Shown piece by piece: positions 42,661-52,086 of a stretch of 64,000 nucleotides of DNA; position 1 is the stretch's first letter, and each line of letters opens with the position of its first letter. The notes beneath the pieces were generated by a model that was not told the origin of the DNA, did no database searches, and was given only the letters and a program-made list of their open reading frames with translations. Made by a program: the position numbers and the translations under genes. The DNA comes from Pontibacter harenae (lineage in GTDB: Bacteria > Bacteroidota > Bacteroidia > Cytophagales > Hymenobacteraceae). The stretch spans positions 30,897-94,896 of the forward strand of contig NZ_JAJJWH010000017.1 in assembly GCF_020907245.1 (NCBI RefSeq). Direction: 5' to 3'.

Positions 42661-42770
42661 ATCAGAAGATAACTCTCGCATTAAGTGCTACATTCACTTC
42701 TTCCTTAGCACTTGCTTACGTTCTAAAAAGAGTAGTTTGAAACGCAGTTTTGTTCTGCTAATTATAATCT

Positions 42771-45704
42771 CTACTGCTTTACTGCTGTCTTCTTGCTTTC
42801 CTTCTCAGGTTTATAGTAGCTTTCTTGCGGTCCTAAATAGCTTGGTTCTAAGCCACCAGTATCAACCACAACCTTCTGCAGTACTACGCCTGGGTCAACC
42901 ATCCAGAACTTTAGTACGTGCTCCCCAGGCTTCTCTACCTGGTGTTTCGATACGGTAATGTTGATATTGTTGGCCACCCATTGCTCCCACTGTTTTTGAT
43001 CTTCATTGACGTGCATGTTCACAATTTGCGGTGGTGCATCGTCTATGGAAACGGCATAGCGAAGGCCTTGGGTACTATGGAAGTTCAGCGTCGGCGACAG
43101 ATGCACTTGCACAGTCACCTCTCCACTACTGAGCAGATTCATGCGGTACTCCAGGTGTGGGCTGTTGCCTCCTGGCTTCTGGCTCTCTGCTGTAACAGGC
43201 ATTGGTGTCATGGCTGAACCTGTGCGGCCTAGGTCTGGAAGCAACTGCCATTCTATATTTCCTGTTTCTACGGCATTAGAATAATGCGCCGCATCCATAG
43301 CCACATAACCGTTGCTCTCTACAAAGCCTTTCACTTTGCCCACCTTTGTACCTGAAGGGTTATTTATACTTGCCTGCACTACTACTTTACTTCCGTTCGG
43401 GCCTGTTATAGTTATTGGTGCACGCTGCTGCCCTCTTGGTGCTTTTTTCCAATTTACACTTACCCACAGCCGCTGGCCTTTATCTACTTTACCTTGTTGT
43501 GGTGTTACTTTCAGCCATTTGGCTATTGTCTCTACTTTATAGTCAAAAGCAGCCTGTCCACGGTTGAAAACATCAATGTAAAAAGCTTCTTGCCCGAAAG
43601 GTGTAAGTGTTGGCAACACGGCTTCGCTTTTCTCCATCGGCCACCAGTTGGCACAACCGTCTATAGCTACACCCATGTCTGCGCCTGCAGGTAGGTTTAC
43701 CTGGCTTACTTCTGGCATTACGTCCTTTTCAGGTTGCTGCCAGTAAGTATAGCTGATGTGTGTCTGGTCCATCATGTGGTTCCATTTTCCGCCTGCCATT
43801 TCTTGGTTATAATAGCGCGTTAGCTCAGCATCTTTCTCGAAAAGCTCTTTTACTTTGGCTGCCATTTCATTTGCCTCTGCTCGGCCTTGCTTTGTATACC
43901 AGCGGTTCTTGCCTACCGTAATGTGCAGCTCGTTTAGGTTAGCACTGGCTTTTATTGGGTGCAGGATCAGTTGGTAGTAAGCATCTTTATACTCAGTTGG
44001 CAACGTATTGTAAAGCTGCTCTGCATTGTTGGCTAACTGATTGTATTCTGCTACGATACGGTCGGCCTCTCTGTAGTTGGTAAGGCTGTAGGTATCGGGT
44101 GCCAGCAACTCTGGTTTACGGCGGCTGTTATACTTGGCGTACTTTGCCAGCATATCGGCGATAGGTGCTGCATACTGGTTTCCAAACTGCTGTGCTACCC
44201 ACAGGCGTGTATATTCTTCCAAGCGTTCTGCTGGCCATTTATCAGGTGCCCAAGCGTAGTCTAGGAAGAATTCCGTCGGAAACTCCATTGGCTTAATATC
44301 GCCCACGTTCACAATCCATACACGGTCTGCACCGTGCTCATAGGCCAGGTGCATCTGCTCCCAAATTCTTGGGATTGGGTTTGTGTTTATCCATTTATAG
44401 TTTCTAGGGCCGCCTACATAGTCGTAGTGATAGTAGATGCCGTAGCCGCCTGCATGCTGCTTCTCGCCTGGCTTTGGCAGTTTACGGATGTTGCCCCAGT
44501 TATCGTCGCAAAGTAACAGCGTTACGTCGTCTGGCACGCGCATGCCTTTGTCGTAATACTCCTGCACTTCTTTGTACAAGGCCCACATTTGTGGTGTTTC
44601 AGACGGTGCTTTGCCTGTAACGTCGGCTATAATTTTGCGCTGGTCATCTACTATCTTTTCCAGCAGCGCGATGTTGCTTTCCTCGCTCATCGGTTCATCA
44701 CCGTCGCCACGCATACCAATGGTTACGATGCTTTCGTTCGTGCCCATGCGCTCAATACCTTTGCGCCAGAACTGCTGTAGGTTCTCTTTGTTTGTATCGT
44801 AGTTCCAAGCTCCTTCTCCAAAACGTTCCCACTCTGCGTGAGCGCGCATCAGTGGCTCGTGGTGCGATGTTCCAATCACCACACCATATTCATCGGCTAG
44901 CTTCGGGTTTATAGGATCATCCACGTAAAAAGCCCTGCCCCACATGGCTGGCCACAAATAGTTACCTTTCATGCGAAGGATAAGCTCGAACACTTTATCG
45001 TAGAACTGATGGTTGAAACCGCCGAACTTTTCGCCAGCCCAACCTGCCAAAGCAGGTGCTTCGTCGTTGATGAAAATGCCTCGGTATTTCACCGCTGGCT
45101 CGCCTTGTGTGTGTCGTCCTGGCAGCACGTACAATTGCTGTTGCTGGCGCACAGGCACATCAGCCCACCAATACCATGGCGAAACGCCAATTTGTGAAGA
45201 CACATCGTACATGCCGTAAATGGTGCCACGCTTATCGCTGCCAGCAATTACCAAGGCACGGTCTATACCTGGCATCGGATTCTCTACCACCTGAATCAGT
45301 GATGTTTCCCATCGACCAGCTATACCTGCGGCATCTAGTTTTTTATCTCTTACCAATTGATCGATCAGAGGGCTTTTGCCCAGCGTACCAATCAACACAA
45401 CTTCTTTTCCTTTGGGAGCAGAAGTTAAAAGTTCAGGTGTAGCCTTTGTTACACGCTCGATATCGGCCTGCAGGTGCTTGGCCACTCGCATCACTCCAGG
45501 ATAATCTTCTGCGCTCACGTAAAGCGGCGCAGATTTACCAGCAACTGAAAGGCCGAAGTTTCCATTTCCTTTTTGGGAGGAAATATAGGGTGCATCGCCA
45601 GTAGAAGCGGAGGCAGGTTTTGCACCAGCCAGCATAACTACAGCTACAGCCAGTAGCAAAGCATATAGTCTGGGTAAAGTATAAGGAACAATTGCTTGTT
45701 TCAT
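42771..45704 (-). CDS. GH115 alpha-glucuronidase
   Basis: The 977-residue enzyme, starting at ATG 45704, has a signal-like N-terminus (MKQAIVPYTLPRLYALLLAV, then AGAKPASAS); a start further upstream would bury it. The catalytic barrel begins near FINDEAPALAGWAGEKFGGF and includes LILRMKGNYLWPAMW, GVVIGTSHHEPLMRAHAEWE, VTIGMRGDGDEPMSEESN, LLLCDDNWGNIRKLP and DRVWIVNVGDIKPMEFPTEF, all typical of GH115. The C-terminal part is a beta-rich domain. GH115 enzymes release (4-O-methyl-)glucuronic acid from internal and terminal xylose of xylan. It is the last gene of the minus-strand arm, 209 bp after exuT. Confidence 0.93.
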   Translation of the reverse strand: MKQAIVPYTLPRLYALLLAVAVVMLAGAKPASASTGDAPYISSQKGNGNFGLSVAGKSAPLYVSAEDYPGVMRVAKHLQADIERVTKATPELLTSAPKGKEVVLIGTLGKSPLIDQLVRDKKLDAAGIAGRWETSLIQVVENPMPGIDRALVIAGSDKRGTIYGMYDVSSQIGVSPWYWWADVPVRQQQQLYVLPGRHTQGEPAVKYRGIFINDEAPALAGWAGEKFGGFNHQFYDKVFELILRMKGNYLWPAMWGRAFYVDDPINPKLADEYGVVIGTSHHEPLMRAHAEWERFGEGAWNYDTNKENLQQFWRKGIERMGTNESIVTIGMRGDGDEPMSEESNIALLEKIVDDQRKIIADVTGKAPSETPQMWALYKEVQEYYDKGMRVPDDVTLLLCDDNWGNIRKLPKPGEKQHAGGYGIYYHYDYVGGPRNYKWINTNPIPRIWEQMHLAYEHGADRVWIVNVGDIKPMEFPTEFFLDYAWAPDKWPAERLEEYTRLWVAQQFGNQYAAPIADMLAKYAKYNSRRKPELLAPDTYSLTNYREADRIVAEYNQLANNAEQLYNTLPTEYKDAYYQLILHPIKASANLNELHITVGKNRWYTKQGRAEANEMAAKVKELFEKDAELTRYYNQEMAGGKWNHMMDQTHISYTYWQQPEKDVMPEVSQVNLPAGADMGVAIDGCANWWPMEKSEAVLPTLTPFGQEAFYIDVFNRGQAAFDYKVETIAKWLKVTPQQGKVDKGQRLWVSVNWKKAPRGQQRAPITITGPNGSKVVVQASINNPSGTKVGKVKGFVESNGYVAMDAAHYSNAVETGNIEWQLLPDLGRTGSAMTPMPVTAESQKPGGNSPHLEYRMNLLSSGEVTVQVHLSPTLNFHSTQGLRYAVSIDDAPPQIVNMHVNEDQKQWEQWVANNINITVSKHQVEKPGEHVLKFWMVDPGVVLQKVVVDTGGLEPSYLGPQESYYKPEKESKKTAVKQ

Positions 45705-45913
45705 CGTATAAAAAATTAGCAGGAGAGGCTTATCATGCTGCTCCCGTATGGTAAAAAGATAAGGCCTATCTAAAATCAAAGTCCGTGCCTTGTCTGTGTT
45801 TTCTACAGCAAGCGAAAAAATGCTGTTACTATTTTAACTGTTCATTTGGTTATTGGTGAGAACACACAACAACGGCTGCTGAAACTATATGTATATGTAA
45901 TTATCTTTTATGA

Positions 45914-47239
45914 CTACAATTGTACCTGCTTCATTTTCGGAGACAGGAAGTGCATGATTACCCAAGCTAATAGGTAAGCGCTACCACAAATAGTAAATAG
46001 AATGTTATAGCCTGCAATGATGTTGCCCATCCTGGTATAATAATCCAGTATAAAACCGATAAAAATTGGAAAAAGTGCGCCGCCCACTGAGCCTGCCATA
46101 CCGCCTATACCCACTACAGAACTCACTGCTTTTTTCGGGAACATATCAGAAACTGTGGTAAAGATGTTGGCGCTCCAGGCTTGGTGTGCCGCTGCCGCTA
46201 AACTGATCAAGCCAACAGCTATCCAAATATCGGTAGTGTAGCGTGCTGCCATAATAGGTACCACCAGCAAGCCGATAATAAACATCGCTGTTTTACGTGC
46301 CTTGTACACGGCCCAGCCTCTTCTGATGAAATAAGAGGAAAGATAACCGCCACCTATACTTCCAACCGTTGTGGCCGAATAAACGATCACCAGCGGCAGG
46401 CTTGGCTTACTTAGGTCGAGGTTAAAGGTTGTGCTGAAGTAGGACGGCAACCAAAACAGAAAGAAATACCAGATTGGATCGGTGAAGAATTTACCGACGA
46501 TGAACACCCATGTTTGCCTTACAAACAGCAGTTTGCCCCACTTAACAGGTGTTTTATCTGCTTCTTCGCCTGCAGATTCATTGTCGCTGTGGATGTACTC
46601 AAACTCAGGCTTTTTCAGTCGCTTTTGCTTGGCAGGAATTTCATATAAAAACAACCAGAAAGCAAGCCAGACAAAACCTATGGCTCCTGTTGCTATAAAA
46701 GCGACTTCCCAACCATAAATCCCCAGCATCCAAGGGATCAGGATAGGTGCTACTACAGCTCCAACGTTAGCACCAGAGTTAAACAAACCTGTGGCCAGCG
46801 CCCTTTCTTTTTTCGGGAACCACTCTGCTACAGTTTTGATGGCAGCAGGAAAGTTTCCTGATTCGCCCAATCCCAGAGCAGCCCTGGCCACACCAAAGCC
46901 AAACGTTGTTCTGGCCACAGCATGAAACATAGCCGCCACGCTCCATACAACAATAGAAATTGAGTAGCCAAGCTTTGTCCCGATTTTGTCGATTACCCTT
47001 CCGAAAATTAGCATACCCAGTGCATAAGAGGCTGTAAAGGCTGTTACAATGCTGGCATAGTCGCTTTCGGTCCAGTTGAACTGTTGCTCCAGTGCTGGCT
47101 TCAGCAGGCCGATGATTTGCCTGTCGAGGTAGTTGATGGTGGTGGCAAAGAACAGCAGGGCACAGATCGTCCAACGGTACGACCCTATCTTTTCTTTTAC
47201 AGTAGTTGGCTCTCGCTCTTGCATAGTGGGTGTGTCCAT
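45914..47239 (-). CDS. MFS hexuronate transporter (ExuT-like, anion:cation symporter family)
   Basis: The 441-residue protein has 12 predicted membrane helices and the ACS-family patterns INYLDRQIIGLLKPAL, the motif GRVIDKIGTKLGYSISIVVW, GLGESGNFPAAIKTVAEWFP and KKERALATGLFNSGANVGAV. This subfamily takes up galacturonate/glucuronate by proton symport. It lies 15 bp after uxaC and behind uxuA, which points to glucuronate as the substrate. The charged central loop (about residues 215-240) is normal for the family. Confidence 0.93.
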   Translation of the reverse strand: MDTPTMQEREPTTVKEKIGSYRWTICALLFFATTINYLDRQIIGLLKPALEQQFNWTESDYASIVTAFTASYALGMLIFGRVIDKIGTKLGYSISIVVWSVAAMFHAVARTTFGFGVARAALGLGESGNFPAAIKTVAEWFPKKERALATGLFNSGANVGAVVAPILIPWMLGIYGWEVAFIATGAIGFVWLAFWLFLYEIPAKQKRLKKPEFEYIHSDNESAGEEADKTPVKWGKLLFVRQTWVFIVGKFFTDPIWYFFLFWLPSYFSTTFNLDLSKPSLPLVIVYSATTVGSIGGGYLSSYFIRRGWAVYKARKTAMFIIGLLVVPIMAARYTTDIWIAVGLISLAAAAHQAWSANIFTTVSDMFPKKAVSSVVGIGGMAGSVGGALFPIFIGFILDYYTRMGNIIAGYNILFTICGSAYLLAWVIMHFLSPKMKQVQL

Positions 47240-47254
47240 AGCAGGAATTATAGA

Positions 47255-48709
47255 TTAAAAAGTAAAGTAGTTTTTGGCGTTATAGTAGCAGATGTCCTGT
47301 ACAATTTTTCCGATCCAGCGGATGTCGGCAGGTAGCAAGCCTCGCTCTATATCATCTCCAAACATGTTGCAAAGCAAACGCCTGAAGTACTCGTGTCTGG
47401 AGTAGGATAGGAAGCTGCGGGAGTCGGTTAGCATACCTATGAAACAGCTGATCAGCCCCATGCTCGAAAGCGTGTCCATCTGATCTTTCATTCCCTCCAG
47501 CTGATCCAGGAACCACCAAGCCGAACCGAACTGCATTTTGCCTTTAGTGCCGCTGCTCTGGAAATTCCCGATCATGGTCGCAAAGGCCGCATTGTCAGCA
47601 GGATTCAGGTTATAGATAACAGTTTTCGCCAGGCTGTTTTCCTTCTCCAGGTTATTGAAAAAGGCAGACATGTTGGCCGCCTGAGAAAAGTCGCCGATGG
47701 AGTCGTAACCCGTATCAGGGCCATTGGTCTGCAACATACGGGCGTTGTTATTGCGCAAAGCCCCCAAATGGAATTGCTGCACCCAGCCTTTTTGGTGGTA
47801 CATCTTGCAAAGCTCCGTCAGCACCAAAGCCGAAAACTCCTGCTCATACTGTGCCGCCTCCTGATCGTCGCCAGCTAATACAGCGGCGAAAGCTTCGCTC
47901 AACTTACCGCTGCTTTTCTGCACAAATGGCAAATAACTTAAGCCATGATCAGATAAACGGCAGCCATTTTCGTGGAAATAATCTACTCGGTTCTGCAGTG
48001 CCTCCAGCAATGTATCTATATTGGTGATAGTAACACCACTTACTTCCGAGAGCTTCTGAAGGTAGTTTCTATAGACTGATCCTCCTGCCAAACCTAAAGC
48101 TTTATCTGGTCTGAAAGAAGGTAGAATCTTCACCTTGAAACCAGAGGCTGCTATCTGCTGGTGGTAACGCAGATCGTCGGTTGGATCATCTGTCGTACCC
48201 ACCATTTCTACACCAAAATGGTTTAACAAGCCGCGCGGTGTAAATTCGGGTGTTTGCAGCAGCGAATTGCAATGCTGGTAAACCTCCTGCGCATTCTCGC
48301 CAGATAGCAATTCGGTTACACCAAAGGGGTTTTTCAGCTCCATGTGCGTCCAGTGGTAAAGCGGATTACGCAAAGTATAAGGAACAGCCTCCGCCCACTT
48401 CAGGAACTTCTGCTCATCGGTGGCATCGCCAGTGATATACTTTTCTTCAATCCCTAGCGTCCGCTGTGCACGCCATTTGTAATGATCGCCTGCCAACCAG
48501 ATGCTGCTCATGTTGGCATAGTTCTCGTTTTTAGCGATAGCCTCAGGCGACAAATGGCAATGGTAATCTATAATAGGAAGCTCCTTTGCATAATCGTGGT
48601 ACAGTTGCCTGGCCGCCTCCGACTGCAGCAGAAAATCATCAGACATAAAACTACCCGCCTTCTGATATTTCTGCTTTGAAGCTCCTTTTGATAAGGTATC
48701 ATCAATCAT
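47255..48709 (-). CDS. uxaC: Glucuronate isomerase
   Basis: The 484-residue protein is a UxaC-type isomerase that turns D-glucuronate into D-fructuronate. The amidohydrolase-like fold is marked by PIIDYHCHLSPEAIA, GTTDDPTDDLRYH, SDHGLSYLPF, GWVQQFHLGALRNNNARM, NAAFATMIGNFQSSGTKGKM, QFGSAWWFLDQLEGMKDQMD, SRHEYFRRLLCNMFG. Two starts are possible: ATG 48709, four bases after the uxuA stop, and ATG 48646 (MSDDFLLQSEAAR), which fits the family's N-terminus better and gives 463 residues. The coupled position favours the upstream one for expression; the downstream one fits homologues. Confidence 0.96.
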   Translation of the reverse strand: MIDDTLSKGASKQKYQKAGSFMSDDFLLQSEAARQLYHDYAKELPIIDYHCHLSPEAIAKNENYANMSSIWLAGDHYKWRAQRTLGIEEKYITGDATDEQKFLKWAEAVPYTLRNPLYHWTHMELKNPFGVTELLSGENAQEVYQHCNSLLQTPEFTPRGLLNHFGVEMVGTTDDPTDDLRYHQQIAASGFKVKILPSFRPDKALGLAGGSVYRNYLQKLSEVSGVTITNIDTLLEALQNRVDYFHENGCRLSDHGLSYLPFVQKSSGKLSEAFAAVLAGDDQEAAQYEQEFSALVLTELCKMYHQKGWVQQFHLGALRNNNARMLQTNGPDTGYDSIGDFSQAANMSAFFNNLEKENSLAKTVIYNLNPADNAAFATMIGNFQSSGTKGKMQFGSAWWFLDQLEGMKDQMDTLSSMGLISCFIGMLTDSRSFLSYSRHEYFRRLLCNMFGDDIERGLLPADIRWIGKIVQDICYYNAKNYFTF

Positions 48710-48713
48710 AAAA

Positions 48714-49889
48714 TTAATCTTTAGAGGCCACAGATCGTGCTATACCCATTTCCAAGCCGCGCAACTCTGCCAAGCCGCGCAGCCTTCCGATGGCAGAATA
48801 GCCAGGGTTAGTTACCTTTTGCAAGTCGTCCAGCATCTGGTGGCCGTGGTCTGGTCGGAAAGGAATCGGTTGCTCTCGTTTGCTGTTGATGGCAATAAGC
48901 TCCTTCATCACCCCGTACATATCCACATCTCCCGTTAAATGGTCAGACTCGTAAAAATTACCCTCGGCATCTTTCAGCACGTTGCGCAGGTGCGCAAAGT
49001 ATACCCTGTGCCCTACGGCCTTCAGAATGTCAACAGGATTATTATGACTACCTGCTCCTAAAGAACCTGTGCAGAAGCAAATGCCGTTCGGGGCGCGGTC
49101 CACCTGCTCTATAATGTATAGCAGATCTTCTTTAGAACTCGCCACACGCGGCAGACCAAGTATAGCGTAAGGAGGATCATCTGGATGGATGGTCATATTG
49201 ATGCCTGTTTCCTCGCACACATCCATGATGGAGGACAGGAAGTACGTCAGGTTCTGACGCAACCCTTCGTGGCCAATGCTTTTGTAAATTTCTATACTTG
49301 CCAGCAGTTGCTCTACGGTTATACTTCCCTCGGTAGGCACACCCATCAATATAATGTCGCTGAGCGCTTTTAAATCTTCTGCAGAAAAAGCGGCATATCG
49401 TTCTTTGGCCTTGGCTACTACTTCTTCAGCATAATCTCTTTCGGCACCTTCTCTTTTAAGTATGAACATGTCGAACACCGCCAGGTCAGCCCAGTTAAAG
49501 TATAAGGCTTTGGCTCCGTTCCATAGCTCTAAAGCAATGTTAGTGCGGGTCCAGTCCAACACGGGCATAAAGTTGTAGCACACGGTGGTAAGGCCGCAGG
49601 CAGCAAGGTTGCGTAACGACTGACGGTAGTTATCCAGGTACTTTTCGCAATCGGCATTCCTGGTTTTGATGGCCTCGTGCACGGGCACACTCTCTACCAC
49701 AGCCCATGTTAAGCCAGCAGCTTCTATTTCGCTTTTTCGTTGCTGTATATCGGCTAAAGGCCAAACCTCTCCGTGCGGAATATGATGAAGTGCAGAAACA
49801 ATACCTGTGGCTCCAGCCTGCTTCACATCCTGTAGCGAAACAGGGTCGTTAGAGCCGTACCATCTCCAACTTTGTAGTAGTGATGACAT
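48714..49889 (-). CDS. uxuA: Mannonate dehydratase
   Basis: The 391-residue protein, starting at ATG 49889 (MSSLLQSWRWYGSNDPVSLQ), dehydrates D-mannonate to 2-keto-3-deoxygluconate. UxuA motifs are GATGIVSALHHIPHGEVW, VCYNFMPVLDWTRT, INMTIHPDDPP, GICFCTGSLGAGSHNN, VYFAHLRNV, FRPDHGHQMLDD and NPGYSAIGRLRGLAELRG. A longer frame upstream adds a segment with no homology. A 22-bp inverted repeat lies 20 bp upstream in the leader and could regulate it. uxaC follows after four bases. Confidence 0.97.
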   Translation of the reverse strand: MSSLLQSWRWYGSNDPVSLQDVKQAGATGIVSALHHIPHGEVWPLADIQQRKSEIEAAGLTWAVVESVPVHEAIKTRNADCEKYLDNYRQSLRNLAACGLTTVCYNFMPVLDWTRTNIALELWNGAKALYFNWADLAVFDMFILKREGAERDYAEEVVAKAKERYAAFSAEDLKALSDIILMGVPTEGSITVEQLLASIEIYKSIGHEGLRQNLTYFLSSIMDVCEETGINMTIHPDDPPYAILGLPRVASSKEDLLYIIEQVDRAPNGICFCTGSLGAGSHNNPVDILKAVGHRVYFAHLRNVLKDAEGNFYESDHLTGDVDMYGVMKELIAINSKREQPIPFRPDHGHQMLDDLQKVTNPGYSAIGRLRGLAELRGLEMGIARSVASKD

Positions 49890-49908
49890 ATGATGCTTTT
49901 TATAGTTT

Positions 49909-49930
49909 AACTTCTTGTTACAAAGAAGTT
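49909..49930. promoter_or_regulatory. Inverted repeat in the uxuA leader (possible operator)
   Basis: AACTTCTT (49909-49916) pairs with AAGAAGTT (49923-49930) around GTTACA, 19 bp ahead of the uxuA start on the minus strand. It could bind a uronate-responsive regulator or fold in the mRNA. No regulator of the GntR type is in the window. Confidence 0.35.
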
Positions 49931-50070
49931 GTGGTCTTCTTATGGATTTTAGCGAATGAGTTTGAAATATAATCAAAAAGGCGCATGTGAGGGTGCCATT
50001 CTGATTGATTGTTATCGATTAGCTCTTATTCTTTTTAAAATTTTGAAGAGCTACACTGGGTGCAAATTTA

Positions 50071-50125
50071 TTATAACTAAGAAGACTGGCCGCTCCATAT
50101 GGGCAACCAGTCTTCTTAGTTATAA
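50071..50125 (-). terminator. Hairpin terminator after susD
   Basis: TTATAACTAAGAAGACTGG (50071-50089) pairs perfectly with 50107-50125 over 19 bp around a 17-nt loop. It lies 10 bp beyond the susD stop and ahead of uxuA, so susC-susD and uxuA-uxaC-exuT are probably separate transcripts. Confidence 0.8.
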
Positions 50126-50134
50126 TTCACCAGA

Positions 50135-52075
50135 TTAATTATATCCTGGGTTTTGATAATCTTGCGTAGCGCCTTCCATCGCATCTATCTGACCTTGTGG
50201 AATAGGGCGCAGATAATGATATGGTTGAATATTGCGTGTTACCGTTTGAGGCGTATGGTCTCCGTAGGAGAGTCCTGCAATTTGGTACGTGCCCGCAAGC
50301 TCTTCCCATTTTTGCGTACGAGTCAAATCAAACCAGCGGTAACCTTCGCCATAATATTCGCGTGAGCGTTCCGCCAGGATATAATTGATGTCTATCGTGG
50401 CTGGTGTAGCAGCGATCATTTCTGCGCTGTTGTCCTCTATTCTGGTTGTATTTCCGTTGTTGTCCCAACGCCATCTGCCTGCACGTGCACGAATTACATT
50501 GATCAGTTCTCTGGCGCTTCTGCTTCCTGTTGCTCCTTTCACGGCTGCCTCGGCGGCTATAAAATAGAATTCAGAAAACTTTGCAATGTTGAAAGGGCGT
50601 GTACTGGCGGCATTTGGCTGTCCTAACCCGCTGCCATTATCGGTGCGGTAAGGACCAAGCTTCCAAAGTCCAGGATATACAATTCTGCTTATGCCTCGCG
50701 GCGATATCACAAAATCAGCTCTTCCAGGCAGTTCTCCCGCACCTATGTTACTTTTACCTGCTCCGCTAGGGTAGTTAATTGGTGTGACTGGTTCTTCGTC
50801 CAGGAACGTTAATATTGCCCCTCCTGGTGAAACAGGTAAACCGTTTGCATTATATACAACCTCTGCATCAACACCTCCTTTAGGCCAGTTGCCACGGTAA
50901 ACAGTTGTAAACGTGCCGTCGTAGCGGGAGTCGTTCGTTTTATCAGCAAAAGTATTTGTAATTGCTCCGATTGTAGGAGCCATACGTGTCCAAGGGCGTC
51001 CTAAGTCCTGTGATGCTTCACGCTGAACAGAACTTATAGGATTAGTCCAGCCTGGATTAAGAGAGCTTCTGATGTTCGTATAGTTCCACGTCATCATCCA
51101 GCCAGCAAAGTTTTCCGGGGCGTTACCATTGCTCCAGGTAAGGCTAGATGCGTTGTAAAACTCGCTTGTCTCCGTATGGTCGGCGTACAACATGATTTCA
51201 CTGTTGCGGTCGTTCGAACCTAGGTTAACATCATAATATGTTTGCTGTAAAGCGTATGGGCCTGGGTTATCAATACCCATTAAAGCTACATCGTATGCCT
51301 GCTGATAATACCACTGTGCATTATGCCCGTCAGGATCGGTTCGGGAAGTTTCCGGATAAGTAGGAATGTTGTTTGGGTTCTCCAGCCACCAGCCATACGT
51401 CAGGTAAGCTTTTGCCAGATAAAGACGTGCTAGCGTTTGTGTTACGCCCCCGGTTACACGAGGATTTACTGGCAAATCTTCTACCGCCCGCAGCAGATCT
51501 GGGATTATAGCTCTGGTATAAACCTCTGGCACCGTGTTGCGGACAGAGGTTCTGGAAGGAGTCGTGTTAAACTTCAGTTCCCCTGCGCCCAAGTCCAAAG
51601 GTACCCCACCAAACGTTTGCACCAGTTTGAAGTAGTCGAACGCGCGGAAGAACCTGGCTTCGGCAACCAGCGCATCCGATATAGTTCCTACTGCGGCTGC
51701 ATTTTCAATAACACCGTTGGCGGTGTTGATGTTAGAGAATGCAGCCTCCCACAACACATCGGCACGGCTGTCTGTAGAAGTGATTTCTCCTTGGCCAGAA
51801 AGATCCATGACAAGAAAATTCTGGTCCGCACTCTGCGCGTATGTTACTTCATCGGTACCTGTTTCGGTGGTGTTATAGTAGTAGGCTTGACCATATATGT
51901 AGCGCAGGTGAGCGTACATAGACGTTAATCCACCTTGTATACCTCTCTCAGTTTGGAAGAATTCGGGTGTATAAGTAGCGCGGGGCTGCTCTTCCAGAAT
52001 ATCCTCGCAGGACGACATGGACAGCGCTAGCATTAAGGCTGTTCCTATAAAAGCTTTATTTTTTATAAATTTCAT
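50135..52075 (-). CDS. SusD/RagB-family glycan-binding lipoprotein
   Basis: The 646-residue protein has a lipoprotein signal ending MSSC with Cys23, then EDILEEQPRATYTPEFFQTE, the SusD start. TPR-like helices and family motifs follow: EAAFSNINTANGVIENAAAV, AEARFFRAFDYFKLVQTFGG, VRNTVPEVYTRAIIPDLLRA, LARLYLAKAYLTYGWW, INYILAERSREYYGEGYRWF and YHYLRPIPQGQIDAME. SusD proteins sit on SusC porins and catch oligosaccharides at the cell surface. The gene follows susC by 11 bp. The neighbouring enzymes indicate xylo-oligosaccharides bearing glucuronic acid as the ligand. Confidence 0.96.
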   Translation of the reverse strand: MKFIKNKAFIGTALMLALSMSSCEDILEEQPRATYTPEFFQTERGIQGGLTSMYAHLRYIYGQAYYYNTTETGTDEVTYAQSADQNFLVMDLSGQGEITSTDSRADVLWEAAFSNINTANGVIENAAAVGTISDALVAEARFFRAFDYFKLVQTFGGVPLDLGAGELKFNTTPSRTSVRNTVPEVYTRAIIPDLLRAVEDLPVNPRVTGGVTQTLARLYLAKAYLTYGWWLENPNNIPTYPETSRTDPDGHNAQWYYQQAYDVALMGIDNPGPYALQQTYYDVNLGSNDRNSEIMLYADHTETSEFYNASSLTWSNGNAPENFAGWMMTWNYTNIRSSLNPGWTNPISSVQREASQDLGRPWTRMAPTIGAITNTFADKTNDSRYDGTFTTVYRGNWPKGGVDAEVVYNANGLPVSPGGAILTFLDEEPVTPINYPSGAGKSNIGAGELPGRADFVISPRGISRIVYPGLWKLGPYRTDNGSGLGQPNAASTRPFNIAKFSEFYFIAAEAAVKGATGSRSARELINVIRARAGRWRWDNNGNTTRIEDNSAEMIAATPATIDINYILAERSREYYGEGYRWFDLTRTQKWEELAGTYQIAGLSYGDHTPQTVTRNIQPYHYLRPIPQGQIDAMEGATQDYQNPGYN

Positions 52076-52086
52076 CTTTCTCTATT

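Larger units (their letters stand above)
42118..42770. other. Convergent intergenic region without a gene
   Basis: This 653-bp gap lies between the convergent sugar-porter and GH115 genes. It contains a terminator (42141-42173) and two long perfect hairpins (42554-42660). The rest shows no credible gene. Confidence 0.6.

Noticed and set aside
45705..45779. N-terminal extension of the GH115 protein
   Set aside because: The added segment spoils the signal peptide that begins at ATG 45704.
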